A stretch of DNA of 64,000 bases from Verrucomicrobiia bacterium (GCA_030430455.1 JAUIJB010000004.1:1-64000); one strand, 5' to 3'; counted from the first letter of the stretch, positions 1 through 8,500 are shown. Numbers and translations are program-made. The notes: generated by a model not told the origin, from the letters alone.

Positions 1-1
1 C

Positions 2-325
2 TACCTGATCATCGGCGCGATCCTGTTCGCCGGCACGGTGGCGACGGTGATGGTGGCGACCGTGCCCGCGCTCGACATCGGCGGGCACGGATTCGACCAC
101 TGGGACATGTGGCTCGGCCTGGCGATCGCCACGACCAAGGCGTCGCTGGTGGCGCTGGTCTTCATGCACCTCAACCACGAGCGCGGCTGGGTCTACTTCC
201 TCTTCGCCACCGGCCTGTTCTTCGGCGTCGCCATGGTCGCCCTGATCTTCCTCGCGAAGGGCGACCCGATCCACTACGACAACTTCTCCACCGGCGAGCC
301 CTCGGCGGCCGTGATCGGCGACTGA
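2..325 (+). CDS. Cytochrome c oxidase subunit IV (C-terminal part)
   Basis: The reading frame is already open at the left edge, so the N-terminus lies outside the window. The 107 visible residues form three hydrophobic segments, with the signature ATTKASLVALVFMHLNHE in the middle one, which is typical of the prokaryotic subunit IV family (COX4-like) of aa3/caa3 oxidases. It is a small inner-membrane accessory subunit that helps assembly or stability of the proton-pumping oxidase. It lies 5' of two small membrane proteins and subunit II on the same strand, so it belongs to one oxidase operon. Subunits I and III are presumably upstream, outside the window. Confidence 0.85.
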   Translation, partial: YLIIGAILFAGTVATVMVATVPALDIGGHGFDHWDMWLGLAIATTKASLVALVFMHLNHERGWVYFLFATGLFFGVAMVALIFLAKGDPIHYDNFSTGEPSAAVIGD

Positions 326-365
326 CGCCGGTTGCGCCCGGCCAACTCCCGCCTACCTTTCCGAC

Positions 366-566
366 ATGTCCCTGCGAGCCTTCCACATCGTCTTCGTGAC
401 CCTGGTGACCCTGATGTTCGCCTTCCTGGCGGTCTGGTCCTTCGTCATCGCCGAGGACCGCGGGGGGCTGGTGACGGCCCTCGGGGTGATCGGCGTCGCC
501 GGAGCGCTCGGCATGCCGGTCTACGGCGTCTACTTCTACCGCAAGGCCCGCAACATCCTGCTCTGA
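366..566 (+). CDS. Small two-helix membrane protein in oxidase operon
   Basis: This 66-residue protein has two predicted membrane helices (about residues 8-28 and 34-55) and a short basic C-terminal tail. It matches no family I can name. It sits 40 bp after oxidase subunit IV and before subunit II on the same strand, so it is probably an oxidase assembly factor or accessory subunit, by location only. The start ATG follows a short gap without a strong Shine-Dalgarno sequence. Confidence 0.6.
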   Translation: MSLRAFHIVFVTLVTLMFAFLAVWSFVIAEDRGGLVTALGVIGVAGALGMPVYGVYFYRKARNILL

Positions 567-618
567 CCCTGCTTCGATCCTTCCCCGACCCTGCCCTGAA
601 CTCCGACCCGAAGAAGCC

Positions 619-840
619 ATGCTCGATTCGCTGATCCTTTCCTGCTCGACCTGCGCCAACAACTTCATCGATGGCGAGACGGACGCGGCCGGTTGGTCGA
701 TCCTGTTCCTGCTCGCGGTGATCGTCCCGGTTCTTTTCGGCGTGATCTTCTGCATGGTCCGGATTGCCCGCCGCGAGCAGGCCGACCTCGATCCCGAGCT
801 TCGCGACGACTACCACCCCGGCCTGCCCGACCCCCACTGA
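619..840 (+). CDS. Small single-helix membrane protein in oxidase operon
   Basis: This 73-residue protein begins with a short stretch holding two cysteines (SCSTCANNF, residues 8-16), followed by one membrane helix (about 27-49) and a charged acidic tail. The C-x2-C pair before the helix would lie outside the membrane if the basic residues after the helix stay in the cytoplasm, which could suit metal handling. That role is inference. It ends 6 bp before subunit II, which supports shared transcription and translation. Confidence 0.6.
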   Translation: MLDSLILSCSTCANNFIDGETDAAGWSILFLLAVIVPVLFGVIFCMVRIARREQADLDPELRDDYHPGLPDPH

Positions 841-846
841 TTTCAG

Positions 847-1647
847 ATGAATCCCCTGAGCCCATCCCAGTTCCTCAGCATCCCGGAGAACCACGCGGCC
901 CACGGCGGCCGGGTCGATCACATGATCGACGTGGTCCACTGGCTGATGATCGCCTTGTTCGTCGGCTGGACGCTGTTCTTCCTCTTCACCCTCTTCCGCT
1001 TCCGCCAGTCGGCGAATCCCAAAGCCAGCTACGTCGGGGTGAAGAACCACATCTCGAGCCACCTCGAGATCGGCATCATCATCCTCGAGGCCGTGCTCCT
1101 GCTCGGCTTCGCCTTCCCGCTGTGGAAGGAGCGCACCGACAGCTGGGAGCAGGTGCAGCGGCTCGACCCGGCGCGGGTGCGGGTGATCGGCTGGCAGTTC
1201 GGCTGGACCTACCACTACCCGGGCGAGGACGGCAAGTTCGGCCGCATCGACCACCGCCTCAAGGCCAGCAACTCGGACCCGGGCATCGACCTGACCGACC
1301 CGAACGCGCTCGACGACTTCACCACCTCGGTGCTCAGGCTGCCGAAGGGTCGGCCTTCGATCCTCAACATCACCTCGAACGACGTGATCCACAACTACGC
1401 GATCATCCCGATGCGCATCCAGCAGGATGCCATCCCGGGTCGTGAGATCCCGATGTGGTTCACCGCCAACAGCGAGCTGGAGACCTCGGTGGTCTGCGGC
1501 CAGCTGTGTGGCGAGGGCCACGGCAACATGGCCGGACAGATGGAGGTCATCTCCGACGGCAACTACCGCGAGTGGGCGAAGCAGCAGTCCGACGCCGCGA
1601 TCGAGCGCAACAGCCCGGAAGAGCCGGTGGCGCAGGTCGTCGAGTGA
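847..1647 (+). CDS. coxB: Cytochrome c oxidase subunit II
   Basis: This 266-residue subunit receives electrons from cytochrome c at its binuclear CuA centre and passes them to subunit I. Two N-terminal membrane helices are visible (about 30-52 and 73-92), followed by a cupredoxin domain. The CuA ligands are all present: H182 (in DVIHNYA) and the cluster CGQLCGEGHGNM giving C217, C221, H225 and M228. The WQFGWTYHYPG motif (about 116-125) is the aromatic patch of this family. There is no C-terminal haem c domain, so it is of the aa3 rather than caa3 type. It is the last gene of the operon; a hairpin follows at 1679-1699. Confidence 0.95.
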   Translation: MNPLSPSQFLSIPENHAAHGGRVDHMIDVVHWLMIALFVGWTLFFLFTLFRFRQSANPKASYVGVKNHISSHLEIGIIILEAVLLLGFAFPLWKERTDSWEQVQRLDPARVRVIGWQFGWTYHYPGEDGKFGRIDHRLKASNSDPGIDLTDPNALDDFTTSVLRLPKGRPSILNITSNDVIHNYAIIPMRIQQDAIPGREIPMWFTANSELETSVVCGQLCGEGHGNMAGQMEVISDGNYREWAKQQSDAAIERNSPEEPVAQVVE

Positions 1648-1678
1648 TCCGGGGCGGTCGATCCGCCGGTCCGTGGCG

Positions 1679-1699
1679 TTGGCGCCAGCAAGGCGCCAA
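1679..1699 (+). terminator. Hairpin after oxidase operon
   Basis: A perfect inverted repeat TTGGCGCC/GGCGCCAA with a 5-nt loop (AGCAA) lies 32 bp after the coxB stop. It has no T tract, so intrinsic termination is uncertain; it could also be an mRNA 3' stabiliser. Confidence 0.5.
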
Positions 1700-1734
1700 T
1701 TGACCGCCGCGTTTCGCGATCCCTCGTGGCCATG

Positions 1735-1804
1735 TCCGGTTCGCTCCGGTTCGCTCCGGTTCGCTCCGGTTCGCTCCGGTTCGCTCCGGTTCGCTCCGGT
1801 TCGC
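1735..1804. repeat. Seven-copy 10-bp tandem repeat
   Basis: The unit TCCGGTTCGC is repeated seven times without error. It is flanked on both sides by the same 11-mer TTCGCGATCCC (1713-1723 and 1800-1810), so the array looks like an expansion inside a short direct repeat. It is non-coding: a 10-bp unit would give a different reading frame in each copy. It lies in the convergent gap between coxB and the tricorn protease gene. Confidence 0.9.
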
Positions 1805-1818
1805 GATCCCGGATCGGA

Positions 1819-2057
1819 GCCATTAGCCGGGGGTCGAGCGCAGCGACACCCCCGGAAGGAGGCGCGAAGGCGAGCGCATCCTGGAGGGAGGCCAGCCGGG
1901 CCCGGGGTGCCCACCAGACGTCGCGTCCATCTCACCCCTTGCGGGACCGGTCGAGCCTGCTGGCGCGCTGGCTGCGACCCCTGCCGGGGTCGGGATGAGA
2001 GGGGTGCTCCATGCCCGGGGGTGTCGTCGCGGTGCTCCTCAACCCCCGGCTAATGGC
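1819..2057. repeat. Long imperfect intergenic palindrome
   Basis: The two ends are a perfect 16-bp inverted repeat (1819-1834 GCCATTAGCCGGGGGT; 2042-2057 its complement). Inside them the next 25-30 bp of each arm also pair imperfectly, including the segments AGCGACACCCCCGG (1844-1857 area) and its counterpart near 2016-2028. The centre holds smaller GC-rich inverted repeats. Nothing codes here with convincing codon structure. It resembles dispersed intergenic palindromes I associate with PVC genomes, from memory and not checked. Confidence 0.7.
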
Positions 2058-2256
2058 TTTCATCCCTCCGGGATGGAAGAGAAGGGCTGCCTGTCATCCC
2101 TCCGGAGTGGGAAGAGAAGGGTGCCTGTCATCCGGGATCGAAGAGACATTTCGCTGTTCCTGATGCGTGTCCCGGGAAACAACCGGGCTCGACAAGCTCC
2201 GGGACCGAAGAGGTCTACTTCCGGGCCTGATGGGAGTTCCGCGGAACGACCGGCCC
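2058..2256. terminator. Hairpin-rich convergent 3' region
   Basis: Several hairpins lie between the palindrome and the tricorn stop codon: CATCCC-TCC-GGGATG at 2061-2075, a nested GTCCCGG/CCGGGAC pair at 2169-2205, and the palindrome GTTCCGCGGAAC at 2236-2247. A roughly 35-bp segment containing GAAGAGAAGGG and TGCCTGTCATCC is imperfectly duplicated between about 2077 and 2133. The position at the 3' ends of two convergent transcription units suggests a two-way terminator. No T tracts were seen. Confidence 0.35.
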
Positions 2257-5200
2257 CTACTTCCGGCCGCTGTAGTTCGCCTTGAACGGCTTCCGCTCGA
2301 CGGACTCGACATCGGCGAGCAGGACTTCGACGGCCTTGGCCAGCTGCGGGTCCTCGCCCTGGATGAGCTGGCCGGGGTGGGGCCAGACGACGTGGTCGGG
2401 CATCGCGCCGTTCATCTCCATGTCCTCGCCGCTCGAGGCGAGGAACCAGCCGCGGAAGGGGACGCGCAGCGTGCCGGCGTCGAGGATCCGGTCCTTGCCG
2501 GCCGAGATCACCCCGCCGGCGGTCTGCACCCCGACGATCTTCCCCCGGTCCAGGGTCTTGATCGCATGGGCGAAGATCTCCGCGTTGGAGTAGGAGTTCT
2601 GGTTGCACAACACCACCAGCGGCTTGTGCCAGGAAGCGTAGACCTTGCGGTCCTGCGGGTAGCCGGGGCCGCCGTCGCGCGGGATGGTCACCGCGTGCCG
2701 CGGCTGGCAGAGCACGGTGAGGAGGTGGTCGGTGATGGTGCCGCCGCCGTTGTCGCGGATGTCGATCACCAGGCCCTCCTTGCCGTGCCCCGCGGCGTAG
2801 ATCTGCCGCTCGAACTGCTCGAACTCGTCCCAGTTCATCCGCTCGATGTGGATGTAGCCGAGGCGTCCCCCCGAGAGCTCCTCGACCCGCAGGCGGTTGT
2901 TGGAAATCATCTCGTCCTCGGCGAGCAGGGTGGCCTTGTTGTAGGTGATCGGCTCGAGCCGGTGGCCGTGGGTCCTGCCCTCCGCATCGCGCACGACGAG
3001 CTCGATGTCGCGGTCGAGGCGTCCGTTCATGAAGCGGTGCACGGGCGTCGAGCCGTCGACGCGGCGTCCGTTCACCTTGACGATGGTGTCGCCCTCGCGG
3101 ATCGGCGGGGAGGCGTTGGCCGCCGGGCTGTCGGCGATCACGTGCGCCACGGTCAGGGGGTCGCCGGGCCCGCTGCGGGCGAAGCGGATCCCGACGTGGC
3201 GGGTGTGCTGGAACTCGGCGCCCTCGTTCTCCCAGGGCCGCGGCCAGACCTCGGAGTCGAAGCTCAGGTGCGAGGCGTTGAGCTCGCCCAGCAGCATGCT
3301 GACGATGACGTCGAAGCTCGCCGAGTCGGGCGCGGTCGCGGCGGCCTCCTCGTACTTCGCCAGCATCCGCTTCCAGTCGAGCCCGTTGAGATGCTCGTCG
3401 TAGAAGCGGTCGCGCAGGGTGCGCCAGACCAGGCGGTAGCACAGCCGCTGGTGGGCCACCCGGTCGCGCTCCATCCGGGCGCGGATGCGGAACGAGCTGA
3501 GCTTGCCCTTGCGGAGGATCGAGGGGTCGCGGCTGACGATCCAGTAGAGCGTGCCGTCGCGGTCCACCCGGATCGGCAGGCCGCGGTGCTTGGCCACGAC
3601 CGTCATGTCGCCCTTGCGGCTGGCCTCGATGCGGTAGAGCTTCTCGTTGTTGCTGTTCTTGCTCTGGAACAGCAGGCTCTCGGAGTCGTGGGACCAGATC
3701 ACCCGCTCGGGTTCGATGCCCCGCGTGTTGAGCCGGACGATGCGGTCGCTGAGGCCGGCGAAGTCGATCTGCAGCCGGCTGCGCGGGGGGCGGACGTCGA
3801 GCGGTTCCTCCCGCTCCGGCAGGTCGAGCATCTCGCTCGCGCCGTCGTCCGGCTCATCGTCTGGCTCGTCGTCGCCCTCGCTGGTCTCGTGCTCCTGGTA
3901 GAGCGGGTCCTCGCGCATCATCTCCTCGGCCTCGAGCTCCTTGCGGTCGCGGCTGCTGCGCACGGCCTCGCGCAGCCGGAGGTCGACGAAGAACAGGCCC
4001 ATCTCGTTGTTCAGGCGGCGGCCGGTGAAGGCGATTCGGCGGCCGTCGGGTGACCACCGCGGCGAGCCCTCGAAGTCGGGATGGCGGGAGACGTTGAAGG
4101 GCTCGCGCGAGCCGTCGACCGGGACGATGTAGATGTCGCGGTTGAAGTTCTGGTCCTGGGCCGCGAAGACGATCCACTGCCCGTCGGGCGACCAGTCGTA
4201 GGTCGGCGGGTTCCAGCATGAGAACAGCACCCGCGGCTCGCTGCCGTCGGCACGGGCGACGGTGAGCTTGCCGCTGCCGGCGACCCACGCGAGATGACTG
4301 CCGTCCGGGCTCAGCTGGAAGCGGCTCTTCGCCTCGGGCCCGTGGGTCACCTGCTCGCGCTCGAAGGAGTCGGCGCGCCACCAGAATTCCTCGTCATCCC
4401 TGCGCGAGAGCCGCCAGATGTTGGCCTCGATGCCGTCGTCGTAGTGGAAGTAGACATGGCGGCCGTCCTTCGAGAAGACCGGGTCGTCCTCGTTCCCCGG
4501 CGTGCGGGTGATGCGGTTCGGCTCGCGCAGGACGGTGTCCATCGCCCACAGTTCACCCTCGGCCTTGAAGACGATCTCGAGGCCGGAGGCGGAGAAGTCG
4601 CAGTCGACGGTGCCCGTGATCTTGCGCAGCTCGCTGCTGGTGTCGGCGAGGTCCTCGCGCTGGTGGATGTCGATCCGTTCCGGCTCGGCCCCGTCCGTCG
4701 TCCGCAGGCGCCACAGGTGGAAGCCGCGGCGGAAGACGATCGTGCCGCCGTCGCGGGAGATGGTAGGTCGAACCACGCCGTCGCCCTCGAAGTCGGTGAC
4801 CTGGCGGTCGGCGCCGGTGCCCAGCTCGCGTTGCCAGAGGTTGAAGCAGCCGTCGCGCTCGGAGACGTAGTAGAAGCCGGCCCCGTCCGGTTGCCAGACC
4901 GGCGAGCGGGCCTCGATCTCCTCCTTGACCACCGGCACGAAGCTGCCGCTGGCGACGTCGTGGAGCCAGATCGAGGATGCCCTCGGTCCGCGGTATCCCT
5001 TGCGGTAGAGCTGCTCGCCCTCGCGGCAGAACAGGACCCGGGAGCCGTCGGGCGAGTAGCTCGCCGAGTGACCGGTGGCATCGAAGAGGTAGGACTCCGG
5101 CGCCTCGCGCTGGAGGTTGATCTCGATCAGCCGCCAGGGCCGGAAGCCGGGGGCGTCGCGCTTGCCGCGGACCAGCGCGGTGGTGCCGTCCGGCGAGATC

Positions 5201-5574
5201 GACTCGAGGTTGGCACCCTCCGAGTGGAAGGTGTGCTGGGTCGCCGGGCCGCCGCCGGCGGGCATCGAGAACAACTGCAGGACGCCCTCGCGCGTGCTGC
5301 AGAACAGCAGGGTGCTGCCGTCGGGCGAGAACATCGGGTAGCTGTCGCGCGCCGGGTGGGCGGTCAGCCGGGTGGCACGGCCGCCGTCGATTCCGACCGA
5401 CCAGAGGTCATCGCGCCACTCGAAGACGACCTTGCTGCCGTCCGGCGACAGGCAATGCCAGCTTGCCAGGGTGATCTCGCCGCTGCCGGGCGTGCCGGCC
5501 GTGGCCCCGAGTGCGGGCGTCGACGTGGCGAGCAGGGAGGAAACCAGGAGATGACGGACGAAGCCGCTGAGCAT
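2257..5574 (-). CDS. Tricorn-type S41 protease, exported
   Basis: This 1105-residue protein has the architecture of tricorn proteases: an N-terminal signal peptide (about 1-23), two propeller regions rich in SPDG motifs (residues about 30-650), then a tricorn C1 domain, a PDZ domain (about 785-880) and an S41 peptidase domain. The catalytic histidine is in GELNASHL (about residue 768) and the nucleophile serine in NSYSNAEIF (about 990), close to the spacing of the archaeal enzyme. An acidic insert rich in DDEPDDE lies in the middle. The start was placed at the ATG at 5574 because a signal peptide begins there; the open frame continues upstream into a repeat element. It probably degrades peptides in the periplasm. 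Confidence 0.9.
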   Translation of the reverse strand: MLSGFVRHLLVSSLLATSTPALGATAGTPGSGEITLASWHCLSPDGSKVVFEWRDDLWSVGIDGGRATRLTAHPARDSYPMFSPDGSTLLFCSTREGVLQLFSMPAGGGPATQHTFHSEGANLESISPDGTTALVRGKRDAPGFRPWRLIEINLQREAPESYLFDATGHSASYSPDGSRVLFCREGEQLYRKGYRGPRASSIWLHDVASGSFVPVVKEEIEARSPVWQPDGAGFYYVSERDGCFNLWQRELGTGADRQVTDFEGDGVVRPTISRDGGTIVFRRGFHLWRLRTTDGAEPERIDIHQREDLADTSSELRKITGTVDCDFSASGLEIVFKAEGELWAMDTVLREPNRITRTPGNEDDPVFSKDGRHVYFHYDDGIEANIWRLSRRDDEEFWWRADSFEREQVTHGPEAKSRFQLSPDGSHLAWVAGSGKLTVARADGSEPRVLFSCWNPPTYDWSPDGQWIVFAAQDQNFNRDIYIVPVDGSREPFNVSRHPDFEGSPRWSPDGRRIAFTGRRLNNEMGLFFVDLRLREAVRSSRDRKELEAEEMMREDPLYQEHETSEGDDEPDDEPDDGASEMLDLPEREEPLDVRPPRSRLQIDFAGLSDRIVRLNTRGIEPERVIWSHDSESLLFQSKNSNNEKLYRIEASRKGDMTVVAKHRGLPIRVDRDGTLYWIVSRDPSILRKGKLSSFRIRARMERDRVAHQRLCYRLVWRTLRDRFYDEHLNGLDWKRMLAKYEEAAATAPDSASFDVIVSMLLGELNASHLSFDSEVWPRPWENEGAEFQHTRHVGIRFARSGPGDPLTVAHVIADSPAANASPPIREGDTIVKVNGRRVDGSTPVHRFMNGRLDRDIELVVRDAEGRTHGHRLEPITYNKATLLAEDEMISNNRLRVEELSGGRLGYIHIERMNWDEFEQFERQIYAAGHGKEGLVIDIRDNGGGTITDHLLTVLCQPRHAVTIPRDGGPGYPQDRKVYASWHKPLVVLCNQNSYSNAEIFAHAIKTLDRGKIVGVQTAGGVISAGKDRILDAGTLRVPFRGWFLASSGEDMEMNGAMPDHVVWPHPGQLIQGEDPQLAKAVEVLLADVESVERKPFKANYSGRK

Positions 5575-5659
5575 GAAAGGGTGAGCGAAGCGGGACGCCA
5601 GGGGTTGTGACGCAATATTTCGGAAAACTAAAGCATAAATCCCAGCGATTTGGAGGATT

Positions 5660-6144
5660 TTCGGGTTGGGGGCAGGGGGGCGGAGCCGTTTGGCAGCGCG
5701 GGCCGGGTGGAAAGCGCCGCGCGGGCAACCAAGCGGCTGAAGAGAACAAGCGGAGCACAGGGCATAAGACCTATAGGACCGATGGGACCGATATGGCGTG
5801 AGGCTGCGCCTCACCCTTGAGCGCAGGTCGCCGCCGGACGGCAAGCTCGCGCCTCGCCCATCTTCGGAGCGCAGGGACCGACACTGCGGAGCCCAAGAGG
5901 TGCTCCCATAGGTCCTATAGGTCCCATCTGTCCTATTCCCTGCACTCCGCGACCTCTTCACAGCCGCTAAGTCGCCCAACCAGCGCTTTCCAGCCGGTCC
6001 GCACCGCCAACACGCCTCACGACACCTTCACTCCCCAGCCACTCACTGCCCAACCAGCGCTTTCCAGCCGGTCCGCACCGCCAACACGCCTCACGACGCC
6101 TTCACTCCCCAGTCGCTCACTGCCCAACCAGCGCTTTTCAGCCG
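5660..6144. repeat. Long nested palindromic element, copy 1
   Basis: The core at 5689-6011 is an imperfect palindrome. Its outer arms (5689-5716 and 5983-6011) pair at about 24 of 28 positions. Its inner arms carry repeated TAGGTCCTATAGG-like words (about 5763-5793 and 5907-5936), and a perfect hairpin GTGAGGC-TGC-GCCTCAC lies at 5798-5814. A matching element lies at 61747-62067; the segment around 5858-5920 is almost identical between the two. The right arm is tandemly amplified with a 74-bp period (see separate entry). It fills the 607-bp gap between the methyltransferase and tricorn genes. Open frames across it are Arg/Ser/Tyr-rich artefacts of the repeat. Confidence 0.85.
5974..6144. repeat. 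74-bp tandem repeat (2.3 copies)
   Basis: Units start at 5974, 6048 and 6122, each opening with GCCCAACCAGCGCTTT. The first two copies are full length with a few substitutions; the third breaks off after about 23 bp. Each full unit contains the right outer arm of the long palindromic element, so this end of the element has been amplified. The second copy of the element at 61747 does not show this. Confidence 0.9.
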
Positions 6145-6181
6145 CCACCTCACCCCAGCCGTGCCGCTCCGCCGCCCACCC

Positions 6182-6994
6182 CTACAGCAGGCCCTCGCAG
6201 CGCTCTCGGGCGACGCCGAGGTAATGCTCGTCGAGCTCGATGCCGGCAAACCCGGCGAGCCCCATCCGCCGGGCGGCGACGGCCGAGGAGCCGATGCCGA
6301 GGAAGGGGTCGAGCAGGCGGGTGGCCTCGCCCTTGCCGTGGATGAGGACGCACTGCTCGACCAGTGCCACCGGGAAGGTCGCCGGGTGGGGGCGTTGCGA
6401 GTCGCGCGACTTGATCGTCTCGTAGGGGATGAACCAGGTGTTGCCGCGGCAGCGCCGGTCGACCCCGCCGGTGTGACCCCAGCGGGCGATGTTCGACTTG
6501 TCCTGGTAGGGGACCCCGGCGGCGCGGCGGTCCAGCGGGACCTTCCCCGTCTTGCTCAGGTGAAAGACATACTCGTGGCAGTCGTTGACGAAGCGCTTCG
6601 AGTTGATCGGCTTGAAGTGACCCGCGCTGACCGTTTCCCCGCCGCGGGTCCGGACGCTGATCGACTTGATCCAGTGGAAGCTGTTCTGCAGCACGAAGAG
6701 CGGCTCCGGACCGCCGGTCAGGGCCAGGATCACCTGGTGGGGGAAGAGCGGGTTCGAGGGCGCGGCGCCGACGTTGAGGAAGAACGAGCCGTCGTCGGCA
6801 AGAACCCGCCGGACCTCGGCACACCAGCGCCGACACCAGACGAGGAAATCGTCGCGGCTGGCCGTGTCGTCGTAGCTGCGGTAGTCGATGCCGAGGTTGT
6901 ACGGCGGCGAGGTGACGACGAGGTCGAAGGATCCCGCCTCCAGGGTGGGGAGGATCTCGAGGCAGTCGCCGTGAAGGAGCTGGTGGCGGGGCAT
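6182..6994 (-). CDS. Site-specific DNA methyltransferase (beta class)
   Basis: This 270-residue enzyme should transfer a methyl group from S-adenosylmethionine to the exocyclic amine of adenine (N6) or cytosine (N4). The catalytic motif TSPPYNLG is near the N-terminus (about residues 28-35), and the SAM-binding motif DPFLGIGSSAVAA is near the C-terminus (about 228-240). This order defines the beta class. No restriction endonuclease or specificity gene lies beside it, so it looks like an orphan methylase, perhaps regulatory. It lies 40 bp downstream of gatB on the same strand. Confidence 0.9.
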   Translation of the reverse strand: MPRHQLLHGDCLEILPTLEAGSFDLVVTSPPYNLGIDYRSYDDTASRDDFLVWCRRWCAEVRRVLADDGSFFLNVGAAPSNPLFPHQVILALTGGPEPLFVLQNSFHWIKSISVRTRGGETVSAGHFKPINSKRFVNDCHEYVFHLSKTGKVPLDRRAAGVPYQDKSNIARWGHTGGVDRRCRGNTWFIPYETIKSRDSQRPHPATFPVALVEQCVLIHGKGEATRLLDPFLGIGSSAVAARRMGLAGFAGIELDEHYLGVARERCEGLL

Positions 6995-7034
6995 CGGGGT
7001 GGTCGTCGGAAGCGGGGCGCGCCAGCGACACGGG

Positions 7035-8489
7035 CTAGAGCAGCTTGTCGCGCAGGATCTGGGTGACCTGCTTGGGGTTGGCCTTGCCCTTGGAGAGCTT
7101 CATGACCTGGCCGGTGAGGAAGTTGACCAGCTTCTCGTTGCCGCCCCGGATCTCCTCGACCTGCTTCGGGTTGGCCTCGATCGCCTGGTCACAGAAGGCC
7201 TCGATCTCGCCGGCCTCGGCCGGCTCGAAGCCCATCTCCTTGGCCACTGCGGCGGGATCCTTGTCGGGCGACTCCAGCAGCACCAGCAGCACCTCCTTGG
7301 CCTGGTTGAGGGCGAGTTGGCCCGATTCGACGAGCTCGAGCAGCTGCCCGGCCCGGGCCGCCGGCAGCGGCGAGTCGGCGATCGTGGTCTGCTGCTCGTT
7401 CAGAATTCCCAGCAAGGTGTTGATCAGAAAGTTGGCCGCCTTTTTCCCGGGAACGGCGGGATTGGCGGCGAGGGCCTCGAAGTAGTTCGCCAGCGGGACG
7501 TCGGCGGCCAGAACCGAGGCATCGTAGGCGGTGATTCCGTGGTCCTTCTCGTAGCGCGCGGCGCGCTCGTGGGGACGCTCGGTGACCAGCTCGCGGACCT
7601 TTTCCAGCAGCGGCCCGGTACGGATCGGCAGCAGGTCGGGACAGGGGAAGTAGCGGTAGTCGTGGGCGTCCTCCTTGGTGCGCAGCAGCTGCGACTCGCC
7701 GCGGTCGTCGTCCCAGCGGCGGGTCGACTGGACCTGCTCGATGCCCTCGTCGAGGTCGGCCGACTGGCGCTCGACCTCGTAGTCGATCGCCCGGCGCACC
7801 GCCGAGATCGAGTTGAGATTCTTGAGCTCGATGCGGTTGCCGTAGGGGTCCTCCTCGCGGCGGCGGATCGAGATGTTCACGTCGCAGCGCAGCTGGCCCT
7901 TCTCCATGTCGGCGTCCGACACGCCGCCCTGCTGGAGGATCATCTGCAGCGATCGAAGGTAGGCGAAGGCCTCGGCCGAGGATTCGAGGTCCGGCTCACT
8001 GACAATCTCCATCAGCGGCGTGCCGGCGCGGTTGAAGTCGATCAACGAGGCGTTGCCGAGGTGGGTCGACTTGGCGACGTCCTCCTCGAGGTGGATGCGG
8101 TTGAGCCGGACGCGGTGGCCCGGGCGCGGGATGTCCTTGCGGACGTCGGTCGGGTAGCAGAAGTCGTACAGCGGGACCGACCCGCCGAGGCACAGCGGGG
8201 CCTCCATCTGGGTGGTCTGGTAGTTCTTCGGCATGTCCGGGTAGAAGTAGTTCTTGCGGTCCCAGCTGGAGACCTCCGGCGAGTCGCAGTCGAGCAGCAG
8301 CCCGGCGAGCAGGGTCTTCTCGATGCCGTGGCGGTTGAGCACCGGCAGGGCACCCGGGAGGCCGAGGCAGACCGGGCAGGTGTGGGTGTTGGGCTCGTCG
8401 GCGAAGGAGGTCCGGCAGGCGCAGAACATCTTGGTTTCGGTCTTCGCCTGGCAGTGGACTTCGAGGCCGATGGTGACGAGGTAGGACAT
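7035..8489 (-). CDS. gatB: Asp/Glu-tRNA(Asn/Gln) amidotransferase subunit B
   Basis: This 484-residue protein is the kinase/tRNA-binding subunit of the GatCAB transamidosome, which converts misacylated Glu-tRNA(Gln) or Asp-tRNA(Asn) to the amide. The N-terminal signature IGLEVHCQ and the zinc-type motif CACRTSFADEPNTHTCPVC (about 23-41) are clear, and the C-terminal YqeY-like tail ends in KQVTQILRDKLL as expected. Length is normal. gatA and gatC are not adjacent. Its leader contains an 8-bp tandem repeat next to the start codon. Confidence 0.97.
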   Translation of the reverse strand: MSYLVTIGLEVHCQAKTETKMFCACRTSFADEPNTHTCPVCLGLPGALPVLNRHGIEKTLLAGLLLDCDSPEVSSWDRKNYFYPDMPKNYQTTQMEAPLCLGGSVPLYDFCYPTDVRKDIPRPGHRVRLNRIHLEEDVAKSTHLGNASLIDFNRAGTPLMEIVSEPDLESSAEAFAYLRSLQMILQQGGVSDADMEKGQLRCDVNISIRRREEDPYGNRIELKNLNSISAVRRAIDYEVERQSADLDEGIEQVQSTRRWDDDRGESQLLRTKEDAHDYRYFPCPDLLPIRTGPLLEKVRELVTERPHERAARYEKDHGITAYDASVLAADVPLANYFEALAANPAVPGKKAANFLINTLLGILNEQQTTIADSPLPAARAGQLLELVESGQLALNQAKEVLLVLLESPDKDPAAVAKEMGFEPAEAGEIEAFCDQAIEANPKQVEEIRGGNEKLVNFLTGQVMKLSKGKANPKQVTQILRDKLL

Positions 8490-8500
8490 GTGGGGAAGAA

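Noticed and set aside
5817-6224. Open frame across the long palindromic element encoding an Arg/Ser/Tyr-rich peptide
   Set aside because: It is produced by TAGGTCCTAT repeats and shows no protein-like constraint; the matching frame in copy 2 diverges where the DNA pairing is kept.
6182-6994. Restriction-modification system
   Set aside because: Only a methylase is present; neighbours are tricorn protease and gatB, with no endonuclease or specificity subunit.
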